64,000 nucleotides of DNA from Deltaproteobacteria bacterium (GTDB lineage Bacteria; Desulfobacterota; Desulfarculia; Adiutricales; JAGVGV01). Location of the stretch: NCBI GenBank assembly GCA_015233515.1, contig JADFXS010000001.1:1-64000 (forward strand), in the 5' to 3' direction. Under the pieces are notes generated by a model that worked only from the letters and a program-made list of their open reading frames with translations, was not told the origin of the DNA and made no database searches. A program made the position numbers and the translations under genes. How positions within the stretch are numbered: the first letter of the stretch is position 1; every line of letters starts with the position of its first letter. Of the stretch, positions 33,940 to 43,652 are shown piece by piece.

Positions 33940-34962
33940 ATGAGTAAGGAAGATAGGATAGTCGCGCCAGCCAGACTGGATGAAGATATCCCGGAAGAAA
34001 CCAATCTCCGACCCACCAGGTTGACGGATTTTATCGGTCAAGACCATATCAAGGAAAATCTGGCGATTGCCGTAGCCGCCGCCACAGCCAGAGGAGAGGC
34101 CTTGGACCATGTCTTGTTTCATGGCGGTCCCGGCTTGGGCAAAACCACATTGGCCCATGTTCTTTCATGTGAATTAAAGGTCGGCCTAAAAACTACCTCC
34201 GGCCCGGTAGTGGAACGACCTGGAGATTTAGCCGCGCTCCTGACTAATCTCGAACCACGCGATATTCTGTTTATCGATGAAATCCACCGCCTTAGCCATG
34301 TGGTTGAAGAGATTCTCTACCCGGCCATGGAAGATTTTCAGTTGGACATTCTCATCGGCCAAGGACCGGGGGCTCGTTCCGTCAAACTGGACTTACCGCC
34401 GTTCACCCTAGTTGGGGCCACCACCAGGGCCGGTTTGTTGACCCGCCCTTTGCGGGACCGGTTCGGAATTCAGTTACGATTGGATTTTTATAAACCGGAA
34501 GATTTGGCCGTCATAGTCCATCGAGCAGCCAAAATCATGGGGGCGAGGATCACCAAGGATGGCGCTTGGGAAATCGCGCGTCGATCTCGAGGCACTCCAC
34601 GAGTGGCAGGGCGCTTATTAAGGCGGGTCCGTGATTACGCCGAAGTTCGGGCTGATGGCGTCATTAGTCGTGAAGTCGCTGATGAGGGTTTGAAAATGTT
34701 GTCCGTCGACGCCGAAGGTCTCGACAACCTGGATAGAAAACTTCTAACCGCCATTATCCACAAATTCGGCGGCGGCCCGGTCGGACTGGATACCATTGCC
34801 ACCAGCATCGGCGAAGAATCCGATACCCTTGAGGACGTATATGAGCCATATCTTATCCAACAGGGTTATCTACATCGCACCCCCCGCGGTCGAGTCGCCA
34901 CCAGAAATGCTTATCTTCATCTAGGCCTGATCTTCGAAGAAGAACAAAAAAAATTGTTTTAG
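33940..34962 (+). CDS. ruvB: Holliday junction helicase motor RuvB
   Basis: 340 residues. Hexameric AAA+ motor that drives branch migration. Walker [10 protein letters not shown] (62-70), Walker [10 protein letters not shown], sensor 1 GATTRAG, arginine finger in LRDRFG, and a C-terminal winged helix ending in [15 protein letters not shown]. Start ATG 33940, three bases after ruvA. Confidence 0.97.
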   Translation: MSKEDRIVAPARLDEDIPEETNLRPTRLTDFIGQDHIKENLAIAVAAATARGEALDHVLFHGGPGLGKTTLAHVLSCELKVGLKTTSGPVVERPGDLAALLTNLEPRDILFIDEIHRLSHVVEEILYPAMEDFQLDILIGQGPGARSVKLDLPPFTLVGATTRAGLLTRPLRDRFGIQLRLDFYKPEDLAVIVHRAAKIMGARITKDGAWEIARRSRGTPRVAGRLLRRVRDYAEVRADGVISREVADEGLKMLSVDAEGLDNLDRKLLTAIIHKFGGGPVGLDTIATSIGEESDTLEDVYEPYLIQQGYLHRTPRGRVATRNAYLHLGLIFEEEQKKLF

Positions 34963-35082
34963 GATTGCTGTCAGACGATACGCGACGCAAAATTCCCGCC
35001 GGCTTGCATTTCCATGCGATAAATCGCCGGACTGATGGTCCGCGGCTCCCTGAAGTGCAAATCTTTATCAAAGCGGAGAACC

Positions 35083-35685
35083 ATGTCCTGTAGGCGTTCG
35101 ATAATATTATGGGGTCTGGCCTTGATCCTGGTGATGATACCCGGGAACGGGCAGACTTACGGCGGTATTGTCTTCTTGGGAGACAGCTTGACCGCGGGCG
35201 GAAAGTGGTCGGAGTTTTTCCCGGAACATCACATCACGAATTTAGGAGTAGTCAGCGATTCCACGGCCGGAGTTCTCAATCGTCTGGATGAGGTCGTCAA
35301 GCAACGGCCGGAAAAAGTATTCATCATGATCGGGGTCAACGACCTGGGCGCCGGAGTAACAGTTCCGGAGATAACTGACAGATACGCGCAAATCATCCGG
35401 CAGTTGACAAGCAAGTTACCCAAGACCAGGTTCTATCTGCAAAGCGTCCTGCCGGTCAACCGCCAGTTGTATCGGCGTAAATTGAACCCCGACCACATCA
35501 TGGCGGTTAATTATCTATTGCAGTCTCTGGCCGGTCGATTCAGGGCTACCTATATCGATCTCTTTTCCCGCTTCAGCACGCCGGACCGTCAACTCCATCG
35601 GGAATACACCACCGACGGCGTCCATTTGAACGCCCGAGGATATCAAATCTGGAAAGATTGCATCGAGGAAGACATCAACGAGTAA
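35083..35685 (+). CDS. Secreted SGNH/GDSL lipase-esterase
   Basis: 200 residues from ATG 35083, chosen because GGAG lies four bases ahead; the earlier in-frame ATG at 35035 has none. N-terminal signal peptide (RRSIILWGLALILVMIPG). Block I FLGDSLTAGG gives the nucleophile serine, block III is GVNDLGAG, and block V DGVHLNARGYQ supplies Asp and His, so the catalytic set is complete. It acts in the periplasm or outside on ester-linked acyl groups; substrate unknown. Stands alone after ruvB. Confidence 0.85.
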   Translation: MSCRRSIILWGLALILVMIPGNGQTYGGIVFLGDSLTAGGKWSEFFPEHHITNLGVVSDSTAGVLNRLDEVVKQRPEKVFIMIGVNDLGAGVTVPEITDRYAQIIRQLTSKLPKTRFYLQSVLPVNRQLYRRKLNPDHIMAVNYLLQSLAGRFRATYIDLFSRFSTPDRQLHREYTTDGVHLNARGYQIWKDCIEEDINE

Positions 35686-35776
35686 AATATCCTTGATGAT
35701 GCCCAAACCTTAAGCCTCAGGTATACCAACCCAACTCTTCCGCGTTGGCGTTGTACATCAAACCCAAGAATTTGAT

Positions 35777-36235
35777 CTACTCGGCTCTGGCCTTTCTAAT
35801 TTGATCCAGGGTGTCCTGGAAGACGGCTTTCCGTTCGTTCGGAGCAATTTCCAGTGCCCGCCGGGCCAGGTCCTCGGCCTGATCCAGTTTGATCCGTTGG
35901 GAGTAATACAGCCAAGCCAAGTTGTTCAGAGGCTCCGGGTTATCCGGCATCTGGGATATAGCTTCACGATATTCCTTTTCCGCGGCGGGATAATCCTTTT
36001 TTTGGAAATAAACATTTCCTATTAGTTGATACGCCACCGGTAGCTGGGAAGCCGCGGATCGATACTCGCGTATAGCTAAATCATATTCTCCTTTTTGCTC
36101 GTACGCCACCCCCAGTTCCAGATGTTCTCGGGGGCTTAAGGGATCATCTATGAAAATGATTTTAGGAATGGAGCATCCGGATAAAAGAAATATAAGCAAG
36201 ATCAGCCAGCTATGTTTAATAATCCTTGACTTCAT
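35777..36235 (-). CDS. TPR lipoprotein
   Basis: 152 residues. Signal peptide II with lipobox LSGC at about 18-21 (LILLIFLLSGCSIP), then three TPR units (REHLELGVAYEQKGEYDLAI, YQLIGNVYFQKKDYPAAE, PLNNLAWLYYSQ..LDQAEDL). The ATG overlaps the reconstructed stop of the upstream C39 peptidase gene as ATGA, so the two were translationally coupled. PA2778-type peptidases often carry such TPRs in the same chain; here they are a separate lipoprotein. Confidence 0.82.
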   Translation of the reverse strand: MKSRIIKHSWLILLIFLLSGCSIPKIIFIDDPLSPREHLELGVAYEQKGEYDLAIREYRSAASQLPVAYQLIGNVYFQKKDYPAAEKEYREAISQMPDNPEPLNNLAWLYYSQRIKLDQAEDLARRALEIAPNERKAVFQDTLDQIRKARAE

Positions 36236-36831
36236 GATTCCGAGCCTCCAGGTTTAATGAGCAGATTCCAGCATCCGGTCCGTTCCCATGAGGGCAAAAA
36301 CTCTTCCTAGGAAATGAGCAACTCGGATTGCCGCCCGCTATGGACAATCTCCTGACGGCTGATAACCGATTAGAAACGCGAAATGGTTGCGGCTTACGGG
36401 TCCAAGCCCCAAACCCACAAGAAGAATGACCGGATGTCCGGCGGTCAAAGCCGTGAAAGCTTCTCCGCCGTGCCCAGTGATCCAGTTGGCCATGAATCCT
36501 TTTTTCGAGCATATCGGACCAAGTCCAAGGGCAGGGTTCCGCCGATCTCTTGTCGATAAACGGTCGCCTCCACTTCTTCAGGCGTCACCTTGAGATCGTA
36601 AAATTGTAAAAAGGAGGCTAAGGCCACTGGTTCGCAATAACCGCCTTCCGTCGGAAAAAAGGGGATGGAGCCGAGAATGATATTCCCGTTAGATGGTTGG
36701 AAAGGAAAAGCTCCGCTGGAGGAGGGCGAGGCACAAGCTGCGATGGTTGTGATTAACTCCAGCGATGTCAGCATAGAAAAGAACAAGCGCCTACTCAGTT
36801 TGAGAACACACATGGTGCCGCCGTTTTTCAA
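36232..36831 (-). pseudogene. C39-type cysteine peptidase (PA2778 family), inactivated
   Basis: The 5' part encodes a signal or lipobox segment (ending IAACAS) and the nucleophile region PTEGGYCEPVALASFL. The frame is lost at an A run (T run at 36500-36505 on the plus strand) and stops at 36445. A one-base shift restores KGFMANWITGHGGEAFTAL, GHPVILLVGLG and NHFAFLIGYQPS, with the catalytic histidine. A second shift near 36351 returns to the first frame with EIVHSGRQSELLIS; there a TAG at 36307-36309 replaces an expected tryptophan codon before EEFLPSWERTGCWNLLIKPG. The repaired frame ends in TGA overlapping the ATG of the TPR lipoprotein. Three separate lesions make sequencing error alone unlikely. 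Confidence 0.8.
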
Positions 36832-36874
36832 ATCGGCGACACCATGTGGATTTATAATTCATGGATATCCCGGC

Positions 36875-37378
36875 TCAACCACTGACCGCGACTTTCTTAC
36901 CCTGGTTGATAATGAGTAGGATGAGCAAGATGATCACCAGAACGGCGATAATGATTCCCAAGCCGCTATCGCCGGCCGGCAGCAAAGTATCCGCCTGACT
37001 CGCGAACTGATGAAGCTCCTCGTCGTTTAGCTGGGCCATCCGATCGCGAATTTCCTGAGGATTATATCCGAACGCTTGAAGTCGTTCCATGACCAGTCGG
37101 TTTTCCAGAACTTTCTGGGTGGTGGCTAAATCCTGTTGTCTGATGGCCGCGCTGTCCGCGCTGGATATAAAACCGGCTTCCACTCGCGGGACTATACCAA
37201 TTAACCCCATGACAACAATAAGAACCACGACTACCGGGTGAAACCATGATCGAGCCGACAGGGTCGAAAGATACATGGATGGTAGCCCATTCTTTTTTTC
37301 AGTCATTCGTTCAATGCCTATACTCTTGGCCTGATTTGCGGTTGGGTTATAAAATCCTGTTTGAATGCCCGTCGACAT
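36875..37378 (-). CDS. PA2779-family membrane protein
   Basis: 167 residues from ATG 37378, with GGAGG six bases upstream. A first hydrophobic segment (about 48-68, VVVVLIVVMGLIGIVPRVEA) resembles a late signal peptide, then a helical region (IRQQDLATTQKVLENRLVMERLQAFGY) with the family motif on the R-x-x-x-L theme, and a C-terminal membrane helix (IIIAVLVIILLILLI) ending in KKVAVSG. PA2779 proteins are encoded next to PA2778-type cysteine peptidases, as here. Function unknown. Confidence 0.8.
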   Translation of the reverse strand: MSTGIQTGFYNPTANQAKSIGIERMTEKKNGLPSMYLSTLSARSWFHPVVVVLIVVMGLIGIVPRVEAGFISSADSAAIRQQDLATTQKVLENRLVMERLQAFGYNPQEIRDRMAQLNDEELHQFASQADTLLPAGDSGLGIIIAVLVIILLILLIINQGKKVAVSG

Positions 37379-37835
37379 CACTACCCTCCAAAAATTTGGT
37401 GATAACTGGACAACACAAAGATGATCAATTATATACTATATAGTATAAAGAATGATAGTTAAAAATACATTAGATTGTAATTTATTAATAATTAAACTTA
37501 ATAAATACATTAGAGGATAATCATCTTGTTCTCAGATAAAGGGGATCAAAAGCTTGGCGGGAATGGGTCATACGCCATAGTCGTAGTAATGTTGTAGGTG
37601 ATCAAAGTTGTTTCATCCTGATTGACGCCCGGACGCCATGGACAGAGGCGGAGATAAAAATCGGACCATCCATGGATATTTAGGAGGCCTGTCCTGGCCC
37701 GGACTTCACGGCTGTCCAGCGGGGAAACTGATCGCTTATCTTCCTCTGATGTCCGAGCTCATAGCAAATTGGGAAAATCTGTTTGACCCTCAAGGTTGGA
37801 TATATTATTATTCCCGGGAATATCACGGTGGCTGA

Positions 37836-37887
37836 TTGAACATGCAGGCGAACGCTTTTTGTGTAGCTTCCTGCGGGGTTAGCGAAC
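37836..37887 (+). repeat. Family D repeat
   Basis: TTGAACATGCAGGCGAACGC, a variable middle, then CTTCCTGCGGGGTTAGCGAAC. This is nearly the same sequence as the minus-strand copy at 1897-1948, including the GGTTAGCGA end. Confidence 0.7.
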
Positions 37888-37916
37888 CGAAAAAGATTTA
37901 AACGCGTTCGTTCCTC

Positions 37917-37993
37917 ACATGTCGAAGATTCCTAACCGCTTGTCGCGGGGGGCTTCAACATTCCTCGATGCTGCCCGCGAGGAGCTTCAATTC
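37917..37993 (+). repeat. Tandem pair of family D half-units
   Basis: Two successive copies of a unit like GATTCCTAACCGCTTGTCGCGGGGGGCTTCAA, with ends CGGGGGGCTTCAA and CGCGAGGAGCTTCAA. Only the right half of family D is present in each. Confidence 0.5.
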
Positions 37994-38482
37994 CCTGTAT
38001 CGAACGTCTATTCAGCGAAAAAAATGAGGGACTTGGCCAAAACCGCGGATAAAATCACGCCCATAAAAGGCCCAAGTATCAGACCATGTTCATTTGTCTG
38101 ATCAAGCTTTCTTCTGGATCCCTGGTTTGGCCCTGGCATATACTGGCGTCGGGCCCGGCGAACGAAGGCGACATTGGAAAAGCCTTGGTCGTTGTGAACC
38201 TGCATACAAGCACACCCGGCCGTATGTCTTACCAGTTCTGATAATTGGAATTCGTATGAAGCAAAGCGGCATAAGCCACCAAAAGGATATAGTAATGACA
38301 ATCAGATCTACCAGGTGTCCGTTAGAACCGGCGCCCCTTACGGTGGTTCGAACATACTCGCCGTCTTCACTCCGGCTAAAAAATGCTATTTGGTAACCCA
38401 GTTGGTAAAAGATGGGCAATGGACTTCCGGTCCGAAGTGATAACCTCGTCCATGATGCCGGCTTCAATAAGAAATGACAACA

Positions 38483-38624
38483 GAGGTAATTGCAAAACTG
38501 CCCTTTTGGCTCAACTCTTTGTCGGGCTCTATTTTGAAGTCCTCAAAATACGTCAGTATTCCTGCGGCTTCAAAATCTCGCCCTCCTCGATTTGGGCCAA
38601 AATTTCTAGTTTTGCAATCACCTC
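38483..38624 (+). repeat. Family A palindromic repeat, intact copy
   Basis: 142 bp. Left end GAGGTAATTGCAAAACTG and right end complement GAGGTGATTGCAAAACTA form inverted repeats extending to CCCTTTTGGCTCAA / AATTTTGGCCCAA. An inner palindrome TTTTGAAG..CTTCAAAA lies in the middle. No coding potential. It is the reference for the broken copies at 1944 and 14799. Confidence 0.85.
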
Positions 38625-38720
38625 AACGGTATATAGATATAAAGATGTTGAATGACATTTAAGGCCTGTTATCGTAATGGTCTCAATACATGAACCGGTT
38701 ATGAGAGGGAACCAACGCAT

Positions 38721-39743
38721 ATGAACAACAGGATATTTTGGGCTGACTTAATGAGAGCATTGGCTATTGTGGGAGTGCTTTTAATTCATTGCTCCGCCTA
38801 TCTTACTTATGGATGGCATCAAATCCCTATGTCCTGGTGGTGGATAAGTAACTTATATAACGCTTCCGGAAGAATCGGAGTTCCGCTTTTTATAATGCTC
38901 AGCGGTGCGATGCTATTAACCAAAACAGAGGGGTACGAAGTTTTTTTTAAAAAAAGAGTTATCGGAAAATTATTGATTCCGCTAATAGCATGGTCATTGA
39001 TTTATTTCCTTTGGCGTACCAGTGTCGATCATGTACCGATAAAGGCGGCAATCAAGTTGATATTGGCGGGGAATATCTCATACCACTTAGTCTTCTTTAA
39101 TTATTTTCTGGGAATTTACCTGTTCATGCCACTTTTAAGAATCATTGTAAATTCGGGACGTTCCATAGATACCTATTATTATCTTTTGTTATGGTTTATA
39201 TGTTGTATTATTTCATTAATTCATCAATTAACCGTAATAAGGTTTGGGTTGTTTTTACCCGAAGCGGCCGGGTTTGTCGGTTATTTGATCTTAGGGCATT
39301 TATTAAAAGATTTTGATTTAAAATTCCGCAGGATGCCCTATGTGATCATGCTTTATATTATATCAATGTCTATCACTGCCTACGGGGTATATCGTCTTTC
39401 CTCGCAAAGTGGAGCATTGAACGAGCTTTTCTATACTTACCTTTCACCTAATATAGTCATTGCTTCCTGCTGCGGTTTTTTGATCATTAAAAAGATAGGT
39501 GAATCATTACTGCTTTTAAGCAATTTTTATTTAAAGGAAATTATTGAGCTTTTGAGCAAATTGAGTTTCGGGATATTTTTTATCCATGTAATTTGGCTGG
39601 AAACATTTAGACATTTTGTAAATATTGATTCTTTTAATCCTTTTATAGCTGTACCGTTAACCGTATTGCTAATGCTTTTTGTGTCGATTATCTCGATTTT
39701 AATTTTAAGAAAAATTCCATATATCAAGGTTATTATACCATAA
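38721..39743 (+). CDS. Acyltransferase 3 family membrane protein
   Basis: 340 residues with about ten membrane helices. It begins MNNRIFWADLMRALAIVGVLLIHCSAY, where H23 is the family's conserved histidine, and RIGVPLFIMLSGAMLL carries the second signature. These enzymes move acetyl or other acyl groups onto sugars of surface glycans (O-antigen, exopolysaccharide). Base composition is clearly more AT-rich than flanking genes and codons are unlike those of the housekeeping block, which suggests recent transfer. It heads the glycan island but stands alone between repeats. Confidence 0.88.
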   Translation: MNNRIFWADLMRALAIVGVLLIHCSAYLTYGWHQIPMSWWWISNLYNASGRIGVPLFIMLSGAMLLTKTEGYEVFFKKRVIGKLLIPLIAWSLIYFLWRTSVDHVPIKAAIKLILAGNISYHLVFFNYFLGIYLFMPLLRIIVNSGRSIDTYYYLLLWFICCIISLIHQLTVIRFGLFLPEAAGFVGYLILGHLLKDFDLKFRRMPYVIMLYIISMSITAYGVYRLSSQSGALNELFYTYLSPNIVIASCCGFLIIKKIGESLLLLSNFYLKEIIELLSKLSFGIFFIHVIWLETFRHFVNIDSFNPFIAVPLTVLLMLFVSIISILILRKIPYIKVIIP

Positions 39744-39989
39744 CATCAAAATTTACCTTGGTCGTGAAGGCGATTAACCGAATTGATTTGATCCGGATAG
39801 GGCAACAAATATTTTTTTAAATCCAAGTATTGTTCATCACGGTGTTTTCACTGATTGGCCACATATCTTTGCCAATACTCCGGACAATTTGACAACGAAG
39901 AAAAAAGCGGATAAACAACAATCGTGAACCTACTATAAGCGACCGGAGACAATTATTAGAGTTTTGATTAGTGGAGGGACGAAAGCCGT

Positions 39990-41150
39990 ATGAAAATTCC
40001 CTTAGCGAAACCCATGTTCGGCGAAGAAGAAAAACAACTGGTTCTTGAGGTTCTGGAATCAGGCTGGGTGGTCCAGGGACCGAAAGTCGCCGAATTCGAA
40101 CGCCGCTTCGCCGCTTTTACCGGCGCCCCCTTTGCCGTGGCTGCTTCCTCCTGCACTACCGCCCTGCACCTGGCTCTGATATCTCTGGGTATTGGTCCCG
40201 GGCAGGAGGTCATTGTCCCGGCTTTCACCTGGATTGCCACCGCCAACGTTGTGGAGATGGTCGGGGCGCGGCCGGTCTTCGTGGATATTGATCTCGAAAC
40301 TTTCAATATCGATGTCAGACGAGTAGAGAAGGCCATTACCGCCAAGACCGGAGCAATTATTCCCGTTTCGCTTTTTGGTTTGAGCGCGGACTTGCACCCG
40401 ATTTTGGACTTGGCCCAAAAACACGAGCTCAAGGTCGTGGAAGACGCGGCCTGCGCTCTCGGAGCCTTATACCACGGGCATCCAGCCGGAACTATGGCCG
40501 ATGCGGCCTGTTTCAGTTTTCACCCCCGGAAATCCATCACCACTGGTGAGGGCGGCATGTTGACCACTGCCAATGAAACCGTGGCGGCGGATGTTCGCTC
40601 CAGGCGCGACCACGGGGCCTCGGCCAACGACTTGGTTCGACATCTGGGGGCGCGGACGTATCTCCTGCCGGAATTCAACCATTTTGGCTATAATTACCGG
40701 ATGACCGATCTGCAAGGCGCCTTGGGGGTGGCCCAAATGGGGCGACTGGAATGGATTCTCCAACGTCGCGCGGTTCTGGCCGAGCGTTATGATGCTGCCC
40801 TCAAAGGGATTCCTTGGCTGCGACCGCCCGTTGTTCCCGGCGGATATCGCCACGCCTACCAAGCCTATGTCTGCTTGTTTCAGTCCGAGACGCCCTGTTT
40901 GGATAATGTCGTGACATTAAATACTAACCGAAACGCCTTCATGGATCGACTCGAAGCCGCGGGTTTGTCCTCCAGACCAGGAACCCACGCCGTGCACCTC
41001 CAGGGCTATTATCGGGAAAAGTACGGATACAATCCGGAAGATTTTCCTCAGGCCTATCTGGCTGATCAACTGACGCTGACTCTTCCCCTCTACGCCCAGA
41101 TGACCGAGGTGGAGCAAGACTATGTCATTGAGTGTATAAAGCGTGGCTGA
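39990..41150 (+). CDS. DegT/DnrJ/EryC1 sugar aminotransferase
   Basis: 386 residues, standard length. PLP-dependent transfer of an amino group to a keto-sugar nucleotide. Motifs: CTTALHLAL near residue 55, GQEVIVPAFTWIATAN, FVDIDLETFNID, VVEDAACALGA, and the PLP lysine K181 in SFHPRKSITTGEGGML. The substrate is probably a UDP- or dTDP-keto-dideoxysugar for surface glycan. GGAGGG lies 13 bases ahead of ATG 39990, a long spacing. Separated from the next island genes by 670 bp of debris. Confidence 0.92.
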   Translation: MKIPLAKPMFGEEEKQLVLEVLESGWVVQGPKVAEFERRFAAFTGAPFAVAASSCTTALHLALISLGIGPGQEVIVPAFTWIATANVVEMVGARPVFVDIDLETFNIDVRRVEKAITAKTGAIIPVSLFGLSADLHPILDLAQKHELKVVEDAACALGALYHGHPAGTMADAACFSFHPRKSITTGEGGMLTTANETVAADVRSRRDHGASANDLVRHLGARTYLLPEFNHFGYNYRMTDLQGALGVAQMGRLEWILQRRAVLAERYDAALKGIPWLRPPVVPGGYRHAYQAYVCLFQSETPCLDNVVTLNTNRNAFMDRLEAAGLSSRPGTHAVHLQGYYREKYGYNPEDFPQAYLADQLTLTLPLYAQMTEVEQDYVIECIKRG

Positions 41151-41820
41151 AGTCTGAGCTACGCGCGGCTTAGTCGGCGATTTGCGAATAGGCGGTTTAC
41201 CTCTCGCGGTGCATATTATCCGCTGAAATGTATTTTCAAGTTTCCCTCCATGCTCCGGACGCCGGCAAGAGTTCGCGTTTACACGCAGCGCAATTTATAT
41301 TTGCATATTAAAGCGGTGGAAGTGGCTAGGCCCGCCAAAACATTATTGGCAGACTTGGGGCGTGTCCCACCGATTACGCGCAATTATTTGTGACATTGCA
41401 TATATTTACATCCGTCTTTACCCGAAGCGCCGATCTAGGTTCTAGCCTGAGCCGATGCGCTACTGCCCGCCGAGTATGGCCGGGAAACGATGATAGTCGA
41501 CCTTAGTGGAGAAATGACTACGGAAGAATTTATCCTTGCGGCCCCCCAGGCCACGGTGATACAGTACGTCGGTCGAATCGGCCTAAAAGGTTTATTTACT
41601 CAAGGTGTTACCCTCTACCCGGGAACTCCGCTCCCTGGTTGGTGGATGTCTCAAACTTTGGGATACTTGAGGCCTCGGCCGGATTCAGGCTTTACGCGTC
41701 CGGATTGATAGCCGGCGTCGCTCTGGCCTGAATCAGATTTAAAAAGGATTAGACTACCAGGAACCACTAAATCATGCTTTTCAAACCAGCTCGGCTCAAC
41801 GACGTATGTAAAAGAATAAT
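41151..41820. other. Gene-free region, possible gene debris
   Basis: No family-level gene. A 72-codon frame at 41490-41708 (MIVDLSGEMTTEEFILAAPQ..) has protein-like composition but no ribosome site or known relative. No repeat of families A-D was seen here. Confidence 0.4.
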
Positions 41821-42789
41821 ATGAAACTGTCACTCAAACTATTGGTCCCCGGTCAGGAGAAAATGTGGGATGATTTAGTAAAAAGAAGCAATGAAGGCAC
41901 TTTGTTCCACACGCTTAAGTTTCTATCGTATCATGAAGATCGATTCAGAAGCAATGAGCATCATTTGATCTATTATAATGGAGAAGCGCCTTGTGGCGGG
42001 ATTCCCTTGGCCATATTCGAGGAAGCAGGGAAAAAGACCGCCAGGTCGCCTTTTGGAGCCAGTTGCGGCGGGCCTTTTTTTGATCGAGTTTTAAATTATG
42101 AAGATAGTATGCTGGCCGTCGAGCTGTTGTTAGCTCATTTAATAGAAGCCGGGGTCGCAAGCTTCCGCGTGACTTTGCCTCTGAGATGTTACTATAGGCA
42201 ATATAGCGATACCTTCCGCTTGGCTCTTCTGGAACATGGCTTTTTGTGCATGAATAGAGATATTTCCAGCGTGGTTTGTTTGTCTGGGAACTCCGGATTA
42301 GAAGCCTGTGTTACATCCAGACTGCGCAATGCCACGCGAAAGGCAGAGAAATCAGGCGTCGTCATAAAACACCGTGCTCCCTTGGATGACTTTTGGTTCC
42401 TTTTATCAAAAACTTATGAAAAGCTCAATCTAAAACCCACCCATACCATGGCGGAACTTCGTCGCCTTTCAGATATGTTCCCTGACGAGATATATTTTGA
42501 TGTGGCATACTTACAGGACCGGCCTTTGGCGGGTATCGCATTTTTTGTTTTGAATAAAATTGTGAACAGCTCCTTTTATCTTTGTCATGATTCCCAATAT
42601 CAACAATACCAGGCGCTCAGCTTATTAGTCTACGAAAGTTTGAAGATGGAGGCGGAACATGGCTTTCATTGGTTTGATTTTGGGACATCTTCCTTACAGC
42701 AAAAAGGTAGCAAAAATTTATTCCTCTTTAAAGAAAGTTTTGGAGCTGTTGGTGAATTTCGTGAGTCTTATGAGTGGAGAGGACAATGA
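41821..42789 (+). CDS. FemAB-like GNAT acyltransferase
   Basis: 322 residues with two GNAT-like halves. The second half carries NATRKAEKSGVVI, RPLAGIAFFVLN..SSFYLCHDSQYQQYQALSLLVYESLKMEAEHGFHWFDFGTS, the usual C-terminal GNAT/FemAB pattern, and ends KESFGAVGEFRESYEW. Relatives transfer amino-acyl or acyl groups to sugars or peptidoglycan precursors. It starts a four-gene operon: stop TGA overlaps the next start (ATGA), as is repeated at the next junction. Probably acylates the amino sugar made by the neighbours. Confidence 0.8.
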   Translation: MKLSLKLLVPGQEKMWDDLVKRSNEGTLFHTLKFLSYHEDRFRSNEHHLIYYNGEAPCGGIPLAIFEEAGKKTARSPFGASCGGPFFDRVLNYEDSMLAVELLLAHLIEAGVASFRVTLPLRCYYRQYSDTFRLALLEHGFLCMNRDISSVVCLSGNSGLEACVTSRLRNATRKAEKSGVVIKHRAPLDDFWFLLSKTYEKLNLKPTHTMAELRRLSDMFPDEIYFDVAYLQDRPLAGIAFFVLNKIVNSSFYLCHDSQYQQYQALSLLVYESLKMEAEHGFHWFDFGTSSLQQKGSKNLFLFKESFGAVGEFRESYEWRGQ

Positions 42790-43652
42790 TCTCCTTCTTA
42801 CCCGAAAATCATTGGCCTTGCCAAGTTCAAGCAGAAATAAAAGTAGACCCTAACGCATTTTTAGGTGAAAGATTCAATAAATCTTGTTCATTATTCCCCG
42901 CGGGGCGGATGGCTTTGGACTGGCTATTCCAGCATTTGCATTTATGCCGTGAAGATGAGGTTTGGGTAACGACTACTTTCGATTTACCTAATGTGTCCAG
43001 CTGTGTGACCAGTACTATCTTCAATCATTGCAAGCCATCGAGAGTATTAAGCCGGGCCACCAAAGCGATTTTGGTAATTCACGAATTTGGTGTGCCCCAT
43101 TCGCAGATTGAGCATTTTCATTGTGTCAGCCAGGAGCTTGGTATTCCTTTAATTGAAGATTGTGCCCACAGTCTTGATTCCTGGTTGAACAACCGATTGA
43201 TCGGCACATGGGGCGATTGGACTATATTATCCTTTCCTAAAGTCTTTCCAGTAAGAGAAGGTGGCGCTCTCTTAGGCAAAAATATTGACTATATTCCGTC
43301 TAACCTTGATTTTTCCTTGATTCAGCATATTTCCGATGCGATTGGTTGCCATCTTTCATTTGTTAGTCAATACTCAGCTTTACGCCGCGACGTTTACCAA
43401 AAAATGTTCGACCTGGCCACTGAATGTGGGCTTAAGCCATTATTCAGGGCTTCCGAATTTATCACACCCTTCTTTTTTCCATTTTATACGAACGACTGGC
43501 AACTTTCGCTAAAATATGCCCTGGAATCAGGCGTGGACTGTGCAAGATGGCACGGTTCCAACATTGTTGTTTTACCTTGCCATCAATTTCTAACAGGGGA
43601 AGATTTGGAAATCTTTAAAAAATTATTTTTAAGAGTGGGAAAAATATTTTGA
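42786..43652 (+). CDS. DegT-like aminotransferase, short divergent form
   Basis: 288 residues from ATG 42786, which overlaps the preceding stop (ATGA). It has the type I aminotransferase core of DegT proteins: WVTTTFDLPNV, ILVIHEFGVPHS, PLIEDCAHSLDS and a lysine K152 in LSFPKVFPVREGGALLG at the PLP position. It is about 90 residues shorter than normal DegT enzymes, and the substrate-binding C-terminal part is reduced. It may be a true aminotransferase with an altered substrate or a non-catalytic relative. It overlaps the next gene by four bases. Confidence 0.75.
   Translation: MISFLPENHWPCQVQAEIKVDPNAFLGERFNKSCSLFPAGRMALDWLFQHLHLCREDEVWVTTTFDLPNVSSCVTSTIFNHCKPSRVLSRATKAILVIHEFGVPHSQIEHFHCVSQELGIPLIEDCAHSLDSWLNNRLIGTWGDWTILSFPKVFPVREGGALLGKNIDYIPSNLDFSLIQHISDAIGCHLSFVSQYSALRRDVYQKMFDLATECGLKPLFRASEFITPFFFPFYTNDWQLSLKYALESGVDCARWHGSNIVVLPCHQFLTGEDLEIFKKLFLRVGKIF

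Larger units (their letters stand above)
37379..38482. other. Gene-free region, possibly degraded genes
   Basis: 1.1 kb without a convincing gene. AT-rich at 37400-37520, with a TATACTATATAGTATA palindrome near 37432. Short frames (for example 37638-37835 plus, 38102-38467 minus) show hydrophobic or plausible protein-like stretches but no family match and mutual frame changes, so decayed genes are possible. Two family D units are described separately. Confidence 0.45.

Noticed and set aside
37917..37993. Tandem family D units as a CRISPR-like array
   Set aside because: Only two imperfect units without constant spacers; they match a dispersed repeat.
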